Under the pieces are notes generated by a model, which saw only the letters and a program-made list of their open reading frames with translations, did not search any database and had not been told where the DNA came from. DNA of 64,000 nt, from assembly GCF_023101685.1 (NCBI RefSeq), contig NZ_CP082164.1, positions 8,990,001 through 9,054,000 on the forward strand, given 5' to 3'. A program made the translations under genes and the position numbers. The stretch is from Bradyrhizobium sp. 186. Lineage in GTDB: Bacteria; Pseudomonadota; Alphaproteobacteria; Rhizobiales; Xanthobacteraceae. Numbering within the stretch: the stretch's first letter is position 1; every line of letters begins with the position of its first letter. Positions 40,092 to 49,624 of this stretch are shown one piece after another.

Positions 40092-40694
40092 TTAGCCAGC
40101 AGTTACTCTGCGGACCAGCCGGTTGAGCTCTTCGATGGCTGCACGCAGCAGCTTGCCGTCGGTCGGGAAGGTGACGGCTTTGGGCTGCACCGTGGTATCC
40201 ACGGTGACCCGCTTGAGATCGCGCCTGCGCAGTGCCCCGGCGTCTTGCGCCACCCTCAGGCTCTCGGCCAGCAGAAGCTCGAGCTTGTCACCAAAGCGCT
40301 TGCGCCAATGGCTGAGATCCGAGCGCTCATGCGGAAACTCGTGCTGGAAAAACGCCTCGCCGGTGAAGTGCTGGGAATACGGATCATGGACCCAGCGATC
40401 GCACACGCCTTCGTCGGAGAGGCCATAAATGTGCTTGAGCAGCAGCAGCCCAACCACGAAGCGGGTCTCGATCCCAGGGCGGACCTTGTCGCTGTACAGC
40501 GGTGCAATCTGCGCATCGATCCAAGCCCAGTCGACCTTGCCGGCGAGCTGCACCAGCTCGTGCTTCATGTTGATGATCTGATCGAGCCTGGCACGAAACA
40601 GATCGCCTTCTTCCGTCGCTTTCGGCTTCTTCGGTCGCATCGGCTCCTCCGATACGGCCATCGAATCAGGCTTTGCGATTCGACGGAATCTCAA
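40092..40694 (-). pseudogene. IS5-family transposase, C-terminally truncated
   Basis: About 180-200 residues of an IS5-type transposase: EEGDLFRARLDQIINMKHEL, the N-terminal helical domain with GLLLLKHIYGLSDEGVCDRW, QHFTGEAFFQHEFPHERSDL and the first catalytic region KRVTVDTTVQPKAVTFPTDG. The real start is probably MRPKKPKATEEG. The second and third catalytic residues (D and E) are missing because the frame ends soon after LNRLVRR. The right half of the element is gone. Confidence 0.75.
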
Positions 40695-41224
40695 ACTGCA
40701 AATTGCAGGCTTCCGATGCTCAAACCTATCAACGCCTGCAATCCGAAACGCACCAACGTCCGGAAACCCGATTCCTGATCAGCACCTTAGGCGTTGTTCA
40801 CGGACGACGGTCTAAGAGGGATGTTTCAAGAACGAGACCGGGAGCGAATTGACGTGAGTCAATGCGAACCAAGCGTGTCGGCCATCGATCGCTTTATGCC
40901 GAGCGGCATCAGCGCTCAGATACTGTTGCCGTTGAGAGGCGGCGAGACTCCCAGGCACTCCGTCGCACTTGGCCGCGCCGGCGCCGTGGCCTCAGCCAAC
41001 GGCTTAGGCGCCGAAAATCGAGGTCCATACATGAATGGCGCACTGCGGATCCCGGGATCTTGGACCTGATCGAAGCAACAGCACCTTTCCCCGATATGTG
41101 CTGAGATATCAGCACTTCTCGTTCCAGCTCTTCAATAAAAAGTTCGAAGCCCACAACGGCATCGAAAATTCTCCTTCGGCAACCTGATCGTCGGGCGCGG
41201 TCTTGATCGCCTAGATAGTCCGGT
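40695..41224. other. Gap without a recognised gene
   Basis: Short frames only. Possibly the flank of the IS5 relic. Confidence 0.35.
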
Positions 41225-41668
41225 CTAAGAGTGCGGTGCGCACGTTCGGCTCTTAGAGGACCGGCGCCGCCCCAGTCGTTCAGGCTCGCGCCGACGTATT
41301 TCGACAGAATGGGATCGTGCCGGCACTGGCGATGGTAGCTCAGGAGCTCTCGTGTCCTCTGGCTGGACTTGGGGCGTGCTAGGGCGCGGCTCCATCAGTT
41401 CGAGCACCTCTCGTCCCTTGTCCGTGATGCGCCACCCTCCATTCACACGCTCGACGAGTCGCTGCGAAAAAAGGTCGAGCTCGGGCACGCGGGCGCCCAT
41501 TCTCTTGGTGCGCGCCGCCCAATCGGGACCGCTCGTGGCCAAAATGGCCATGTCTCGCTTGAGATCCGGCATGGATGCGAACCCGTCCGGGTAGCTCACA
41601 AGGATCTTCAACACCGTGACCTGGAAATTCACATGAGCACTATCAGTGTTGTCCGCACCTACCGCCAC
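41225..41668 (-). CDS. Conserved rhizobial hypothetical protein with winged-helix-like core
   Basis: 147 residues. VNFQVTVLKILVSYPDGFAS, MPDLKRDMAIL and GGWRITDKGREVLELME look like a small winged-helix domain, then a proline-rich tail. It overlaps the upstream gene by 10 bases, so the two form an operon. The family is often seen in bradyrhizobia, unnamed. DNA binding is plausible but unproven. The basic tail (RRREPERLGRRR) may be a changed end. Confidence 0.5.
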   Translation of the reverse strand: MAVGADNTDSAHVNFQVTVLKILVSYPDGFASMPDLKRDMAILATSGPDWAARTKRMGARVPELDLFSQRLVERVNGGWRITDKGREVLELMEPRPSTPQVQPEDTRAPELPSPVPARSHSVEIRRREPERLGRRRSSKSRTCAPHS

Positions 41669-41958
41669 ATTGTTGGCGCAGAGCGAAGAGCTTCCATGCC
41701 GACCTGCCTAAGGCGGTCCGCCGTGATCTCACCTCTGTTGGCGGCGTCCAAGATCTTGGAAGCGACATGGGCCCGAGTGCCGGTTTCGCTGCGAGGCAGA
41801 CCCTCGCAAACCTCCTCAAGAACAGCACGCAAAAGCGCAGTGGTCGTTGCGTCCAACACTTGGCGACTCCGCAAGGCGCAAAGAATGGTAGCACGAGGAA
41901 GCACGCTGAAACTTTCAAATGAACTATTAGCTGATTCCAAGACTATGAACTTCACCAC
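41659..41958 (-). CDS. Conserved rhizobial hypothetical protein, 99 residues
   Basis: FSVLPRATILCALRSRQVLD, RAVLEEVCEGLPRSETGTRA and HVASKILDAANRGEITADRL form a helical protein of a type I have seen annotated only as hypothetical in rhizobia. It precedes and overlaps the winged-helix-like gene. Intact, function unknown. Confidence 0.5.
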   Translation of the reverse strand: MVKFIVLESANSSFESFSVLPRATILCALRSRQVLDATTTALLRAVLEEVCEGLPRSETGTRAHVASKILDAANRGEITADRLRQVGMEALRSAPTMWR

Positions 41959-42171
41959 AGTTGCCGTTGTTCGTTGATTGTCTGAGACGTCGCGGCCGTG
42001 TCCTACTCACGGAGGATAGTTGTGATGCTCTTGCTCCGCCACGCCAGTGCCGAGGAACCACCTCCGTGATGGAATTTCAGCCCCGGAGAGGCTCTTTTTG
42101 ACGATTTTCATCGCGATGGCTGTCCTCACCGCGCAACATGAACTCATTTTCGTGGCGGCGCATCTTCAGCA

Positions 42172-42713
42172 TCAATGTCGCGCGCTGAGGCTGATTGAGC
42201 TCACCCGATGCTCAACTGCGCGCACGGCCATTCGTAACTTGCCTTGAAATCCTTCATCCTCGTTGAAGCCAAGGTTTCGTTGCGCCGAGACCACGTTCTG
42301 GAGGCGTGTTGCATAGAGATTGATGATGGACCGCAGGGAGGTGGCTTCTTTCATCGGGTCATCTTCGCGCAAATCAGCCACGAATCCCTCGACAAGACTG
42401 AGTGCCCGAGCTGGCCCTCATGATTATCGGCATGCTTCCTGATCGATTCTTCACTGGGCTTGCGCTCAAATTCGGTTGCAATGTGTCCGGACTCCAGGAA
42501 GGTTTGTGACAATGATACGACATGATCCTTGAATTCGTTGCTGGCATTCGACTCCCCTTGTGCCACGCTCCCGTAGAGCATGGCGACAGCGCAGATTGCG
42601 CCTGTGACAATGCCCCCTGAAATCCCCGGCAGTGCCAGCTGTTCGCGTAGCCCAACGCGGAATCCGCGACGCGGTGATGATGTCCAACGAATTCCGATCG
42701 CGACTTTGCGCAT
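42172..42713 (-). pseudogene. Methyl-accepting chemotaxis-type sensor N-terminus, frameshifted and truncated
   Basis: MRKVAIGIRWTSSPRRGFRV leads to a membrane segment and a periplasmic helical domain (NEFKDHVVSLSQTFLESGHI). Near 42410 the frame shifts; one frame over reads LSLVEGFVADLREDDPMKEA, TSLRSIINLYATRLQNVVSA. The cytoplasmic HAMP and signalling domains are missing. The identification as a chemoreceptor-like N-terminus is tentative. Confidence 0.4.
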
Positions 42714-43399
42714 TTTGCCCCTCAAATGACTTGTCCGGACGCGCCCGATGCTGGTTCGCACTGTCGCGACGCGCAGCTATCCTGCTAAATCGCCGAGCTC
42801 AATGTTTCTCTGCCGCTCGTTGACGAGCGCTGACTAATTTAGATTGATTTCCTAAATCCTGAAACCGAGCTATCGAGGGTACGGACGCGTACACCGAGCG
42901 AGTGTTCGATGGCCCAATGAACAGTACGCAAGTTCGAATATTCTCGCGAGAAACGCTTCAAGATAGCAGTTGCTGCGAACTTGGCGAAATCTTCGCACAA
43001 AAACTGCAAGATATCGCTGCGAACGCCTCCAATCCTCCCAGGTAAATGAGTATCCGATATCCGCTTGCACGATCTGACGACGTTTCGTGCAAGATTGGAG
43101 TTCCCAGTGAGTTCATTTACTTGCCGAGCTCCTATTCAGTGCCCTTCGGGGCGTTTCCTCCCTGACTCGGCCGCGCGGTATCTCGCGCGGCCTTTTTTCG
43201 CGATCGACGAAGACCTGTTTGCTCGGATTTGAAAACCTCCAGGAGCAACGCGACGACCCCGACCGCCGCCGCACAAACCCACGCAAGGCTCGTCCATCCT
43301 GCGCTAGCGTCTGAAGGACCCGTCACTTCTGCGGGAGGCCTGCTAAATTGATGGCGCCTGAGTCGGCTCACCTCGCCTTTCGGTAAAAACAATCTGGCG
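42714..43399. other. Gap between the receptor relic and gabD relic
   Basis: No intact gene. It contains a strong terminator-like hairpin at 43169-43198. A minus-strand frame with a membrane-like stretch (LAWVCAAAVGVVALLLEVF) is present but reads through that hairpin and is not supported. Confidence 0.35.
43169..43198 (+). terminator. Rho-independent terminator-like hairpin
   Basis: GGCCGCGCG (43169-43177) and CGCGCGGCC (43184-43192) form a perfect stem with a 6-base loop followed by six T residues. No intact plus-strand gene precedes it. Confidence 0.65.
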
Positions 43400-44245
43400 A
43401 TCGGCATTGAGCTCGCCAAACTGCCGCAGCTCTCGGCCGACGGCTGCACGAGAGCCGTGGAGGCTGCTGAACGAGCGCTCCCTGCATGGGCTAAGCTCAC
43501 AGCCAAGCAACGTTCCAACATCCTGCGCAAATGGTACGAATTGATCGTCGCCAATCGCGAGGATCTCGCGCTAATCCTGACCTCCGAGCAGGGCAAGCCG
43601 CTCTCCGAGGCGCTAGGCGAAGTCGATATCGGTGGCGCCTATGTCGAGTTCTACACCGAAGAGGCGCGCCGCATCTATGGCGAAACGATTCCCTCGCCGC
43701 GCCCGGATGCAAGGCTGCTTGCGATCAAGCCACCGATTGGCGTCTGCGGCGCCATCACGCCGTGGAACTTCCCCAACTCGATGATCACCCGCAAGGTATG
43801 GCCGGCGCTCGCCGCAGGCTGCACCGTGGTGCTGAAGCCAGTCAGTGGCCGCGCTTGCGCTCGCAGCCCTCGCTGAGAAAGCCGGCGTGCCCAAGGGTGT
43901 CTTCAACGTCTTCACCGGAGATTCGCGACCGATCGGCGAGGTTTTGTGCGAGCACGCGGCCGTGCGCTTTGTCGGCTTCACCGGCTCGACCGAGGTCGGC
44001 AAGATCCTCTACCGTCGGGCCTCCGTCGGCCTGAAGAAGCTCGGCCTCGAGCTCGGCGGTAAGGCGCCTTTCGTGGTGTTCGACGACCCGACATCGATGC
44101 CGCCACCGAAGGCGCCATCGTCTCCAAATACCGCAACATGGGCCAGACCTGCGTCTGCGCCAACCGCCTCTACGCACAAGCAGGCATCTATGAGGAATTC
44201 GTGCAGAAGCTCTCGACGAAGGTCGCGGCGATAAAGATCCGCGAG
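43400..44245 (+). pseudogene. gabD: Succinate-semialdehyde dehydrogenase (gabD) remnant with multiple frameshifts
   Basis: Three frames together give the N-terminal two thirds of a GabD-type aldehyde dehydrogenase. The first has AAERALPAWAKLTAKQRSNI, EDLALILTSEQGKPLSEALG and CGAITPWNFPNSMITRK. The next has LALAALAEKAGVPKGVFNVF, GFTGSTEVGKILYR and LGLELGGKAPFVVFDD. The last has KYRNMGQTCVCANRLYAQ, including the catalytic cysteine. The start is missing, the frame breaks near 43845 and 44085, and at about 44245 the sequence passes abruptly into a transporter. Intact enzymes oxidise succinate semialdehyde in GABA breakdown. Confidence 0.8.
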
Positions 44246-45060
44246 GCTGCGGTTCGTGCCTGCACACTGTCCATGAGCGGCGCGATCGCGGCGGTTGTGC
44301 TCAGTCATAATTCGGTCTTGGCAGCCGCAGCTCTGGTTTTGGCGGGCGCCGTATGGACGTGGACGCTGTTCAACATTGGCGAGCAGCTCTCCGCCCCGCG
44401 CTGGGTTGCGGGCCAATCCGTTGCGGCTTGGTAGGCTGCGTTCTCTGGGGGCCTCGCAGTTGGCAGTTGGGGCTGGGGGCGCCTCACCGATGCCGTAGGT
44501 GTCGACATCACGCTGCTCGTCTTTGCCGGACTGATGCTGCTCTTGCCGCTGCTTGGGCGCTGGCTGCGCATGCCGGCCATCACCGATGCGGGGATGACGC
44601 CGACATGCTTGCCGATCCTAAGGTGCGGCTCCCGCTGACCTACCGGAGCGGCCCACTGGTAGTTGAGCTCGAATATCGGGTGGCCTCGGAAAATGCGCGA
44701 GCCTTCCACAACCTCATGTAGGATGTGAAGCTCTGCCGGCGGCGCCTATGGTTGGTCAATTTGCGCATGATATCGCCGACCCCGAGCTGTGGACCGAGCG
44801 CTAGATTGCCCTACATGACTCAATATTTGCGCCAACGCAACCGCTGGACCAGTCGGAGCGCGCATTACACGAGAAGGCCATGGCTTTCCATATCGGGCCT
44901 GAGCCCCTGCGTATCCGTCGTATGCTGGAGCGCCCGTTTGGATCGGTACGCTGGAAGAATGATGTGCCCGACCGCGCCGCGAGTGAGCTCTAGCTGCTGG
45001 TTGAGAGCGCGGCGCAGGCACTAGCTGTCGTCCCTTCCATCGCACCCGCATTCAAGGACC
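44246..45060 (+). pseudogene. MFS transporter (DUF894/EntS-like) C-terminal remnant
   Basis: LSMSGAIAAVVLSHNSVLAA and GAVWTWTLFNIGEQLSAPRW are membrane segments of the second half of an EntS/DUF894-type MFS protein. In other frames the cytoplasmic tail follows (GPLVVELEYRVASENARAFH, HIGPEPLRIRRMLERPFGSV). The N-terminal half is missing and several stops or shifts interrupt the rest. It is joined directly to the gabD relic, which indicates a deletion junction. Confidence 0.65.
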
Positions 45061-45224
45061 CCGGGCACGTTGACGCCCTTGCGCTTGGCTAAGCCTTCGC
45101 CGTCAATCAAGTTGGGTAGAGGACTTCCACCTCCAAGCTGTCGCTCATACTCGGCACACAAAAAGGGCCACTCTGATGAGCGGCCCAAGTCTGCGACGAA
45201 ACGTCCCGTAGGGGACCTCTAGGA

Positions 45225-46337
45225 TCAGGCCGCAGCCTGTTCGATCGGCGAGAAGGGAAGACCAAGGCTCTCGGCGACAGCCTTATAGGTTAGCCGGCTC
45301 CGATAGACATTCAGGCCTGCGCGCAGATGCGGATTTTCGAGCACAGCTGCAAATCCTTTACTGGCGAGAGCCAAACCAAAAGGCAGCGTAGCGTTGTTGA
45401 GTGCCTGGCTTGAGGTGAGCGGCACAGCTCCCGGCATGTTTGCGACACAATAGTGGATAACGCCATCCACCTCATAGGTTGGATCGGCATGTGTCGTCGC
45501 CCGCGATGTCTCGAAACATCCGCCCTGATCGATCGCTACGTCCACGATCACGGAGCCTTTGCGCATCGAACTCAACATAGCGCGGCTGACCAGTTTCGGC
45601 GCGCTCGCGCCAGGAACGAGAACGGCACCAATGACAACATCCGCCGCAAATACCTCTTCTTCAACGGCGTCGATCGTCGAGAATCTGGTACGTACTCGCC
45701 CTTCGAACAACTCATCCAGTTCGCGAAGCCTGGGAATTGAACGGTCGAGGATCGTGACCTCAGCGCCCAAGCCTGCCGCCATCCGTGCAGCGTGAGTGCC
45801 GACAACGCCCCCGCCGATCACCACAATGCGAGCGGGTGGCACGCCCGGTACCCCGCCAATCAGCAGTCCCCGTCCGCCCGCGTACCGCTTCAGCGCCGCA
45901 CCCGCGGCTTCAATCGCAAGTCTTCCCGCAACCTCGCTCATAGGGGCAAGCAGTGGAAGGCCACCGTGCGCGTCGGTCACAGTTTCATAGGCAATTGCGG
46001 TGCAGCCAGACTTCATGAGGCCCTTCGCCTGCTCCGGATCCGGAGCCAAATGCAGATAAGTGAAGAGGATCTGGTTTTCTCGAAGCTGCGTCCATTCGGA
46101 GGGCTGTGGCTCCTTGACTTTCACGATCATTTCGCTCGACGCGAATACCTCGCGAGCAGAGGTCGCAATCGTCGCGCCAGCTTTGCGGTAGTTATCATCT
46201 GTCGCGCCAATCCCGGCGCCGGCGTTGCTCTCGACCAATACGCTGTGGCCAGCTGCAACGTATTCGCGGACGGCCCCAGGCGTCAGGCCGACGCGGTATT
46301 CGTGCGTCTTGATTTCCTTGGGAACACCGACCTTCAT
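45225..46337 (-). CDS. ald: Alanine dehydrogenase
   Basis: A 370-residue NAD-dependent L-alanine dehydrogenase, which interconverts alanine with pyruvate and ammonia. The start MKVGVPKEIKTHEYRVGLTP is preceded by AAGGAGATT; the TTG two codons earlier is not needed. The N-terminal substrate lobe has the conserved RVGLTP and NQILFTYLHLAPD. The Rossmann lobe has IVVIGGGVVGTHAARMAAGL near residue 170, and the C-terminal MPGAVPLTSSQALNNATLPF is intact. In bacteroids alanine dehydrogenase has been linked to alanine release. It stands alone here between relics and looks fully functional. Confidence 0.93.
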   Translation of the reverse strand: MKVGVPKEIKTHEYRVGLTPGAVREYVAAGHSVLVESNAGAGIGATDDNYRKAGATIATSAREVFASSEMIVKVKEPQPSEWTQLRENQILFTYLHLAPDPEQAKGLMKSGCTAIAYETVTDAHGGLPLLAPMSEVAGRLAIEAAGAALKRYAGGRGLLIGGVPGVPPARIVVIGGGVVGTHAARMAAGLGAEVTILDRSIPRLRELDELFEGRVRTRFSTIDAVEEEVFAADVVIGAVLVPGASAPKLVSRAMLSSMRKGSVIVDVAIDQGGCFETSRATTHADPTYEVDGVIHYCVANMPGAVPLTSSQALNNATLPFGLALASKGFAAVLENPHLRAGLNVYRSRLTYKAVAESLGLPFSPIEQAAA

Positions 46338-46665
46338 TTGCAATCTCCTTGGTGAGCAGCTCGTTGTAATCGGAAGAGCGGTACAAACCTGCGAGGCGAG
46401 AAGACAAATAGCGCAGTAATCCGGCGATCTTCCCCGCCTGCTTGCAGGATTTCGAACAGACGACCGAAGACCGCCGAGTTGGCAGGGATGCTACCACAGG
46501 GTGGCAAGACCTGATGCGGCCCCGGCAGCCAAACCAGGCGCTCGTGATCAGGATTGATCTACGCCGGACTGGATCGACTTCTTCGTTGTTTTGCCTCATT
46601 CGCAACGATGCTCGATTCGCTAACACGAGTAGCGCTTGCGAGGGAGGCCCGCGGATTCATCAAAG

Positions 46666-47405
46666 ATGGATCGGGTTTTTCAAAGGTTTGCTGAACGATT
46701 GACCGAAAGCACGCATCGAGACGCAGCTCAGCAGAGCATGGCTGAGGTCGCCGCTGCACTCAAACTGTCGTGCTTCGCATATCTCGCTCTTCCCCGCGAG
46801 CCAGGCAGTGCTCCCAACCTGATCTCGACATATCCCCCCTCCTGGACCGCCATCTATCTGCAGCGCGGCTACGAATCCGTCGATCCGGTGGTACGTCGGG
46901 CAATGCGCCAGCCTAAGCCCTTCCGATGGGGGCTTGGATTTGAAGCGCGAAATCGGTCGTAGTCCGAACGCGCTTTGTTCGAAGAAGCCGAAAAATTTGG
47001 GATTCGCTGCGGGTTTACATTTCCTATCCACGATGACAAGGGCGCAATCGCCGCGCTGAGCTTTGCAAGTGACGAGCGTCGAACTGGTTTCGAGCGCGCG
47101 CTTGTCGAGCACGCCCAGAGCCTGCGATTAATCGCAACGTTTTCCATGAGCATGCAAAACGCTTCTGGACGATTGATCGCATGATCGGCGGCGTGGTGCT
47201 GTCTCCTCGCGAGTACCAGTGTCTCGAATGGTCCGCGCGCGGTAAATCGGCTGGGGAGATCGGGATCATTCTCGGCATCGCAGAGCGAACCGCGGGATTT
47301 CACCTGGACAACGCCCGTGCGAAGCTCGGTGTCAGCTCGCTTCGTCAAGCGATCGTGCTATTGACCGAATCAAAATCTCGAAAATTAAACACCGGCCTTC
47401 CATAA
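46666..47405 (+). pseudogene. LuxR-family quorum-sensing regulator, interrupted
   Basis: From MDRVFQRFAERLTESTHRD the frame follows an autoinducer-binding LuxR protein (YPPSWTAIYLQRGYESVDPV), of the TraR/BjaR type. A TAG at 46960-46962 interrupts after FRWGLGFEARNRS, and the same frame resumes FEEAEKFGIRCGFTFPIHDD. Near 47150-47184 the frame shifts by one base at an ATGA. The DNA-binding domain then reads LSPREYQCLEWSARGKSAGE, IGIILGIAERTAGFHLDNAR in the new frame. Two lesions make a functional protein unlikely. The partner synthase gene lies downstream beyond an insertion sequence. Confidence 0.85.
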
Positions 47406-47440
47406 ACACCTGTGGAACTGCACAGGATGCGTTTGCCTAG

Positions 47441-48875
47441 CATTACAGTTGCCGTTTTGCTTTGAGATGCGCGCGCTGAGCGGCAGCCTGGTGAGCTCTG
47501 CGCCAGAATGACCATGCGATGACATGCGCGGGTTGGATCCGCTTTCGAGCAAGCCTGATGGCGATGCGGCGGATTTCCTGGATTGACCAACGGATCAGCG
47601 GCGGCGTGGGTGTGCTTTGGCTTTTGCCGGGGGGCGGCGTTTGGTTTTTTTGGGCGGTGGCGGATTGGCGCGATGGCGGATCGCCGCCATCATGGCGAAG
47701 GCGAGCATCACCAGGGACACGTGGCGATGCCAGCCATGCCAGGACCTGCTCTCGTTGTGATCGAGCCCGAACTCGTTTTTCGCGGTTTCAAAGCTGTCCT
47801 CGATCGCCCATCGATGGCCTTCGACCGCGACCAGCGTTTCAATTGATGTTCCCGCTGGGCACCAGGTGGTGAAGAAGGCGAGATCGCCATCGGCGATATG
47901 GCGACGGATCAGCAGACCGCGCGTCCATAAACCATCATTTGCGCTGTTGAACTGCTCGACCTCGAGATCGGCCAGTTCGAGATAACACCAGTCATGCAGC
48001 CTCGGTCCTTTGGTTCCGGCTCCCGCCGACAAGCGCTTCCAGTCGGACGGGCGCCGCGTCCGGGCGATGTCTTCGGCCTTGCCGGCGACCGGCTGTCGCT
48101 TGCCCCAGGATCGGAAGACATGAGAGCTGCTGACCCCGAGCACATAGCCTTTGCCTGCCCGCCGTAGCTGCTGTTCGATATCGCCAACACCGTAGACCGT
48201 GTCACCGGCAACCCACTTGAATGGTACAGACGCGGCTATCGCACGTGCGATCATTCTCGTCGCAAGCTTTGGTTTGGTCGCAAAGCCGACATCGGCAGGC
48301 ACATATGCGGCTTCCAGACGATCTGGATCGTCAGTCCATTCCTTCGGAAGATACAACGCGCGATCGATGAACGCATGACCATGACGCGAAACGTAGGTAG
48401 CGAAGACGCCGATCTGGCAGTTCGTAATCTTCCCTGCCGAACCAGTGTATTGCCGTGCCACTCCGCATGAGGCCTTACCCTGCTTGAGAAAGCCGGTCTC
48501 GTCGATCACCAGCACCGCATCGTCATCCGCCAAATGCTCGATGACATAGTCGCGGACGATATCGCGCAGGGCATCAGCGTCCCAATCTCCACGACCCAGA
48601 ATTGCCTGCTGACGCCATGGGCCAGGATCGCCAGCCGCCTCCGCGCGCATCCAGCCGGTCTTGCGCTGCTCATCTCCGAGCAGACCTTCCAGGAACAAGC
48701 CTGCATTCGTCGCCACACGCTCTTGCGTGAACAACGGACGTATCCGTTGCTTGATCTCTCGAAGCGACGCCGCCCACAACGCAAGCGTCTCCTCAACCGA
48801 CGCGGCCCGCGTCCACGACATTCGAATCATGGTTGCCCATGGATTCAGAAGCCCGCAAACAAAGCAACTGTAATG
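47441..48875 (-). mobile_element. IS701-family insertion sequence between luxR and luxI relics
   Basis: The element is bounded by inverted ends: CATTACAGTTGC at 47441-47452 on the left and its complement GCAACTGTAATG at 48864-48875 on the right. CTAG flanks both ends (47437-47440 and 48876-48879), fitting a 4-base target duplication of the YTAR type that I recall for this family. The element is about 1435 bases and carries one full transposase gene on the minus strand. It lies 35 bases after the luxR stop and 45 before the luxI start, so it occupies the space where the luxI promoter and lux box should be. Confidence 0.8.
47595..48830 (-). CDS. IS701-family transposase
   Basis: A 411-residue DDE transposase. 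DDDAVLVIDETGFLKQGKAS near residue 105 carries the first catalytic aspartate, KWVAGDTVYGVGDIEQQL near 205 the second, and VEGHRWAIEDSFETAKNEFG near 345 the glutamate region. The C-terminus is a basic proline-lysine tail (PPPPKKTKRRPPAKAKAHPR), as usual in this family. The frame is unbroken, so the element may still be mobile. Confidence 0.9.
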   Translation of the reverse strand: MIRMSWTRAASVEETLALWAASLREIKQRIRPLFTQERVATNAGLFLEGLLGDEQRKTGWMRAEAAGDPGPWRQQAILGRGDWDADALRDIVRDYVIEHLADDDAVLVIDETGFLKQGKASCGVARQYTGSAGKITNCQIGVFATYVSRHGHAFIDRALYLPKEWTDDPDRLEAAYVPADVGFATKPKLATRMIARAIAASVPFKWVAGDTVYGVGDIEQQLRRAGKGYVLGVSSSHVFRSWGKRQPVAGKAEDIARTRRPSDWKRLSAGAGTKGPRLHDWCYLELADLEVEQFNSANDGLWTRGLLIRRHIADGDLAFFTTWCPAGTSIETLVAVEGHRWAIEDSFETAKNEFGLDHNESRSWHGWHRHVSLVMLAFAMMAAIRHRANPPPPKKTKRRPPAKAKAHPRRR

Positions 48876-48920
48876 CTAGGCCTCTCTGCTTAGTTGCCGA
48901 AACGAAGCAGGGAGGCAAAA

Positions 48921-49549
48921 ATGATGCAGCTCATCACGCCGGAATACTGGGAATTCCTCCACGGTCTCGCCGAGATGCACCGGCTGCGCTACCGCGTTTT
49001 CAAGCAGCGCCTGGATTGGACCGTCGAGGTCAGCGGCGACATGGAAGTCGACGAGTTTGACGTCCTTCGACCGGTGCATCTACTGAACCGCTCGGGAGCC
49101 GGACGTATTCAAGGTTGCGTCCGACTTTTGCCTTCGACCGGTCCAACCATGCTGAGGGACACCTTCCGATCCTGCTGGACGGGCAGCCGGCGCCACGAAG
49201 CGATCGGATCTGGGAGAGCAGCCGATTCGCGCTCGATGTTCCCGCGGATGCGCCGAAGGCGAGCGGCGGACTTGCTGCTGCCAGTTACGAGCCGTTTGCG
49301 GGTATGATTGAATTCGGCCTTTCCATTGAATTGATCGAAATCGTCACTGTGACCGACGCCCGCATGGAGCGCATTCTTCGCCGGGCCGGATGGCCCCTTC
49401 GCAGAGTGGGAAAAGCTCGCCCTCTCGGAAACACCACGGCGGTTGCCGGGTACCTGGAGGTCTCGCCCGATGCGTTGGACCGCATCCGCAAGGCGGGGCA
49501 CATCTCGGGACCGGCGCTCTGGGCTCCGGTCATTCAAGCGGCTGCCTAG
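48921..49549 (+). pseudogene. LuxI-family acyl-homoserine-lactone synthase, frameshifted
   Basis: The start MMQLITPEYWEFLHGLAEMH has a good ribosome-binding site (CAGGGAGG). The N-terminal part carries RLRYRVFKQRLDW, the conserved R-x2-F and DEFDVLRPVHLLN. At about 49160, after PTMLRDTF, the frame is lost. One frame over, ILLDGQPAPRSDRIWESSRF and the rest of the synthase run to a stop at 49549. A single missing C in a short C-run explains it. The intact length would be about 209 residues. Sequence style is close to BjaI, the isovaleryl-homoserine-lactone synthase of Bradyrhizobium, but substrate assignment is uncertain. Confidence 0.85.
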
Positions 49550-49624
49550 GTTCTGGAAGCAAACCCAATCGCAGCATCGCTGCAGATTGGTGCGGAAGGC
49601 CGCTCTTCTCTCTCAAGACTTGCG

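Noticed and set aside
43132..43596. Minus-strand membrane-protein frame over the gabD start
   Set aside because: It overlaps the well-supported gabD remnant and reads through a strong hairpin; only a short hydrophobic stretch supports it.
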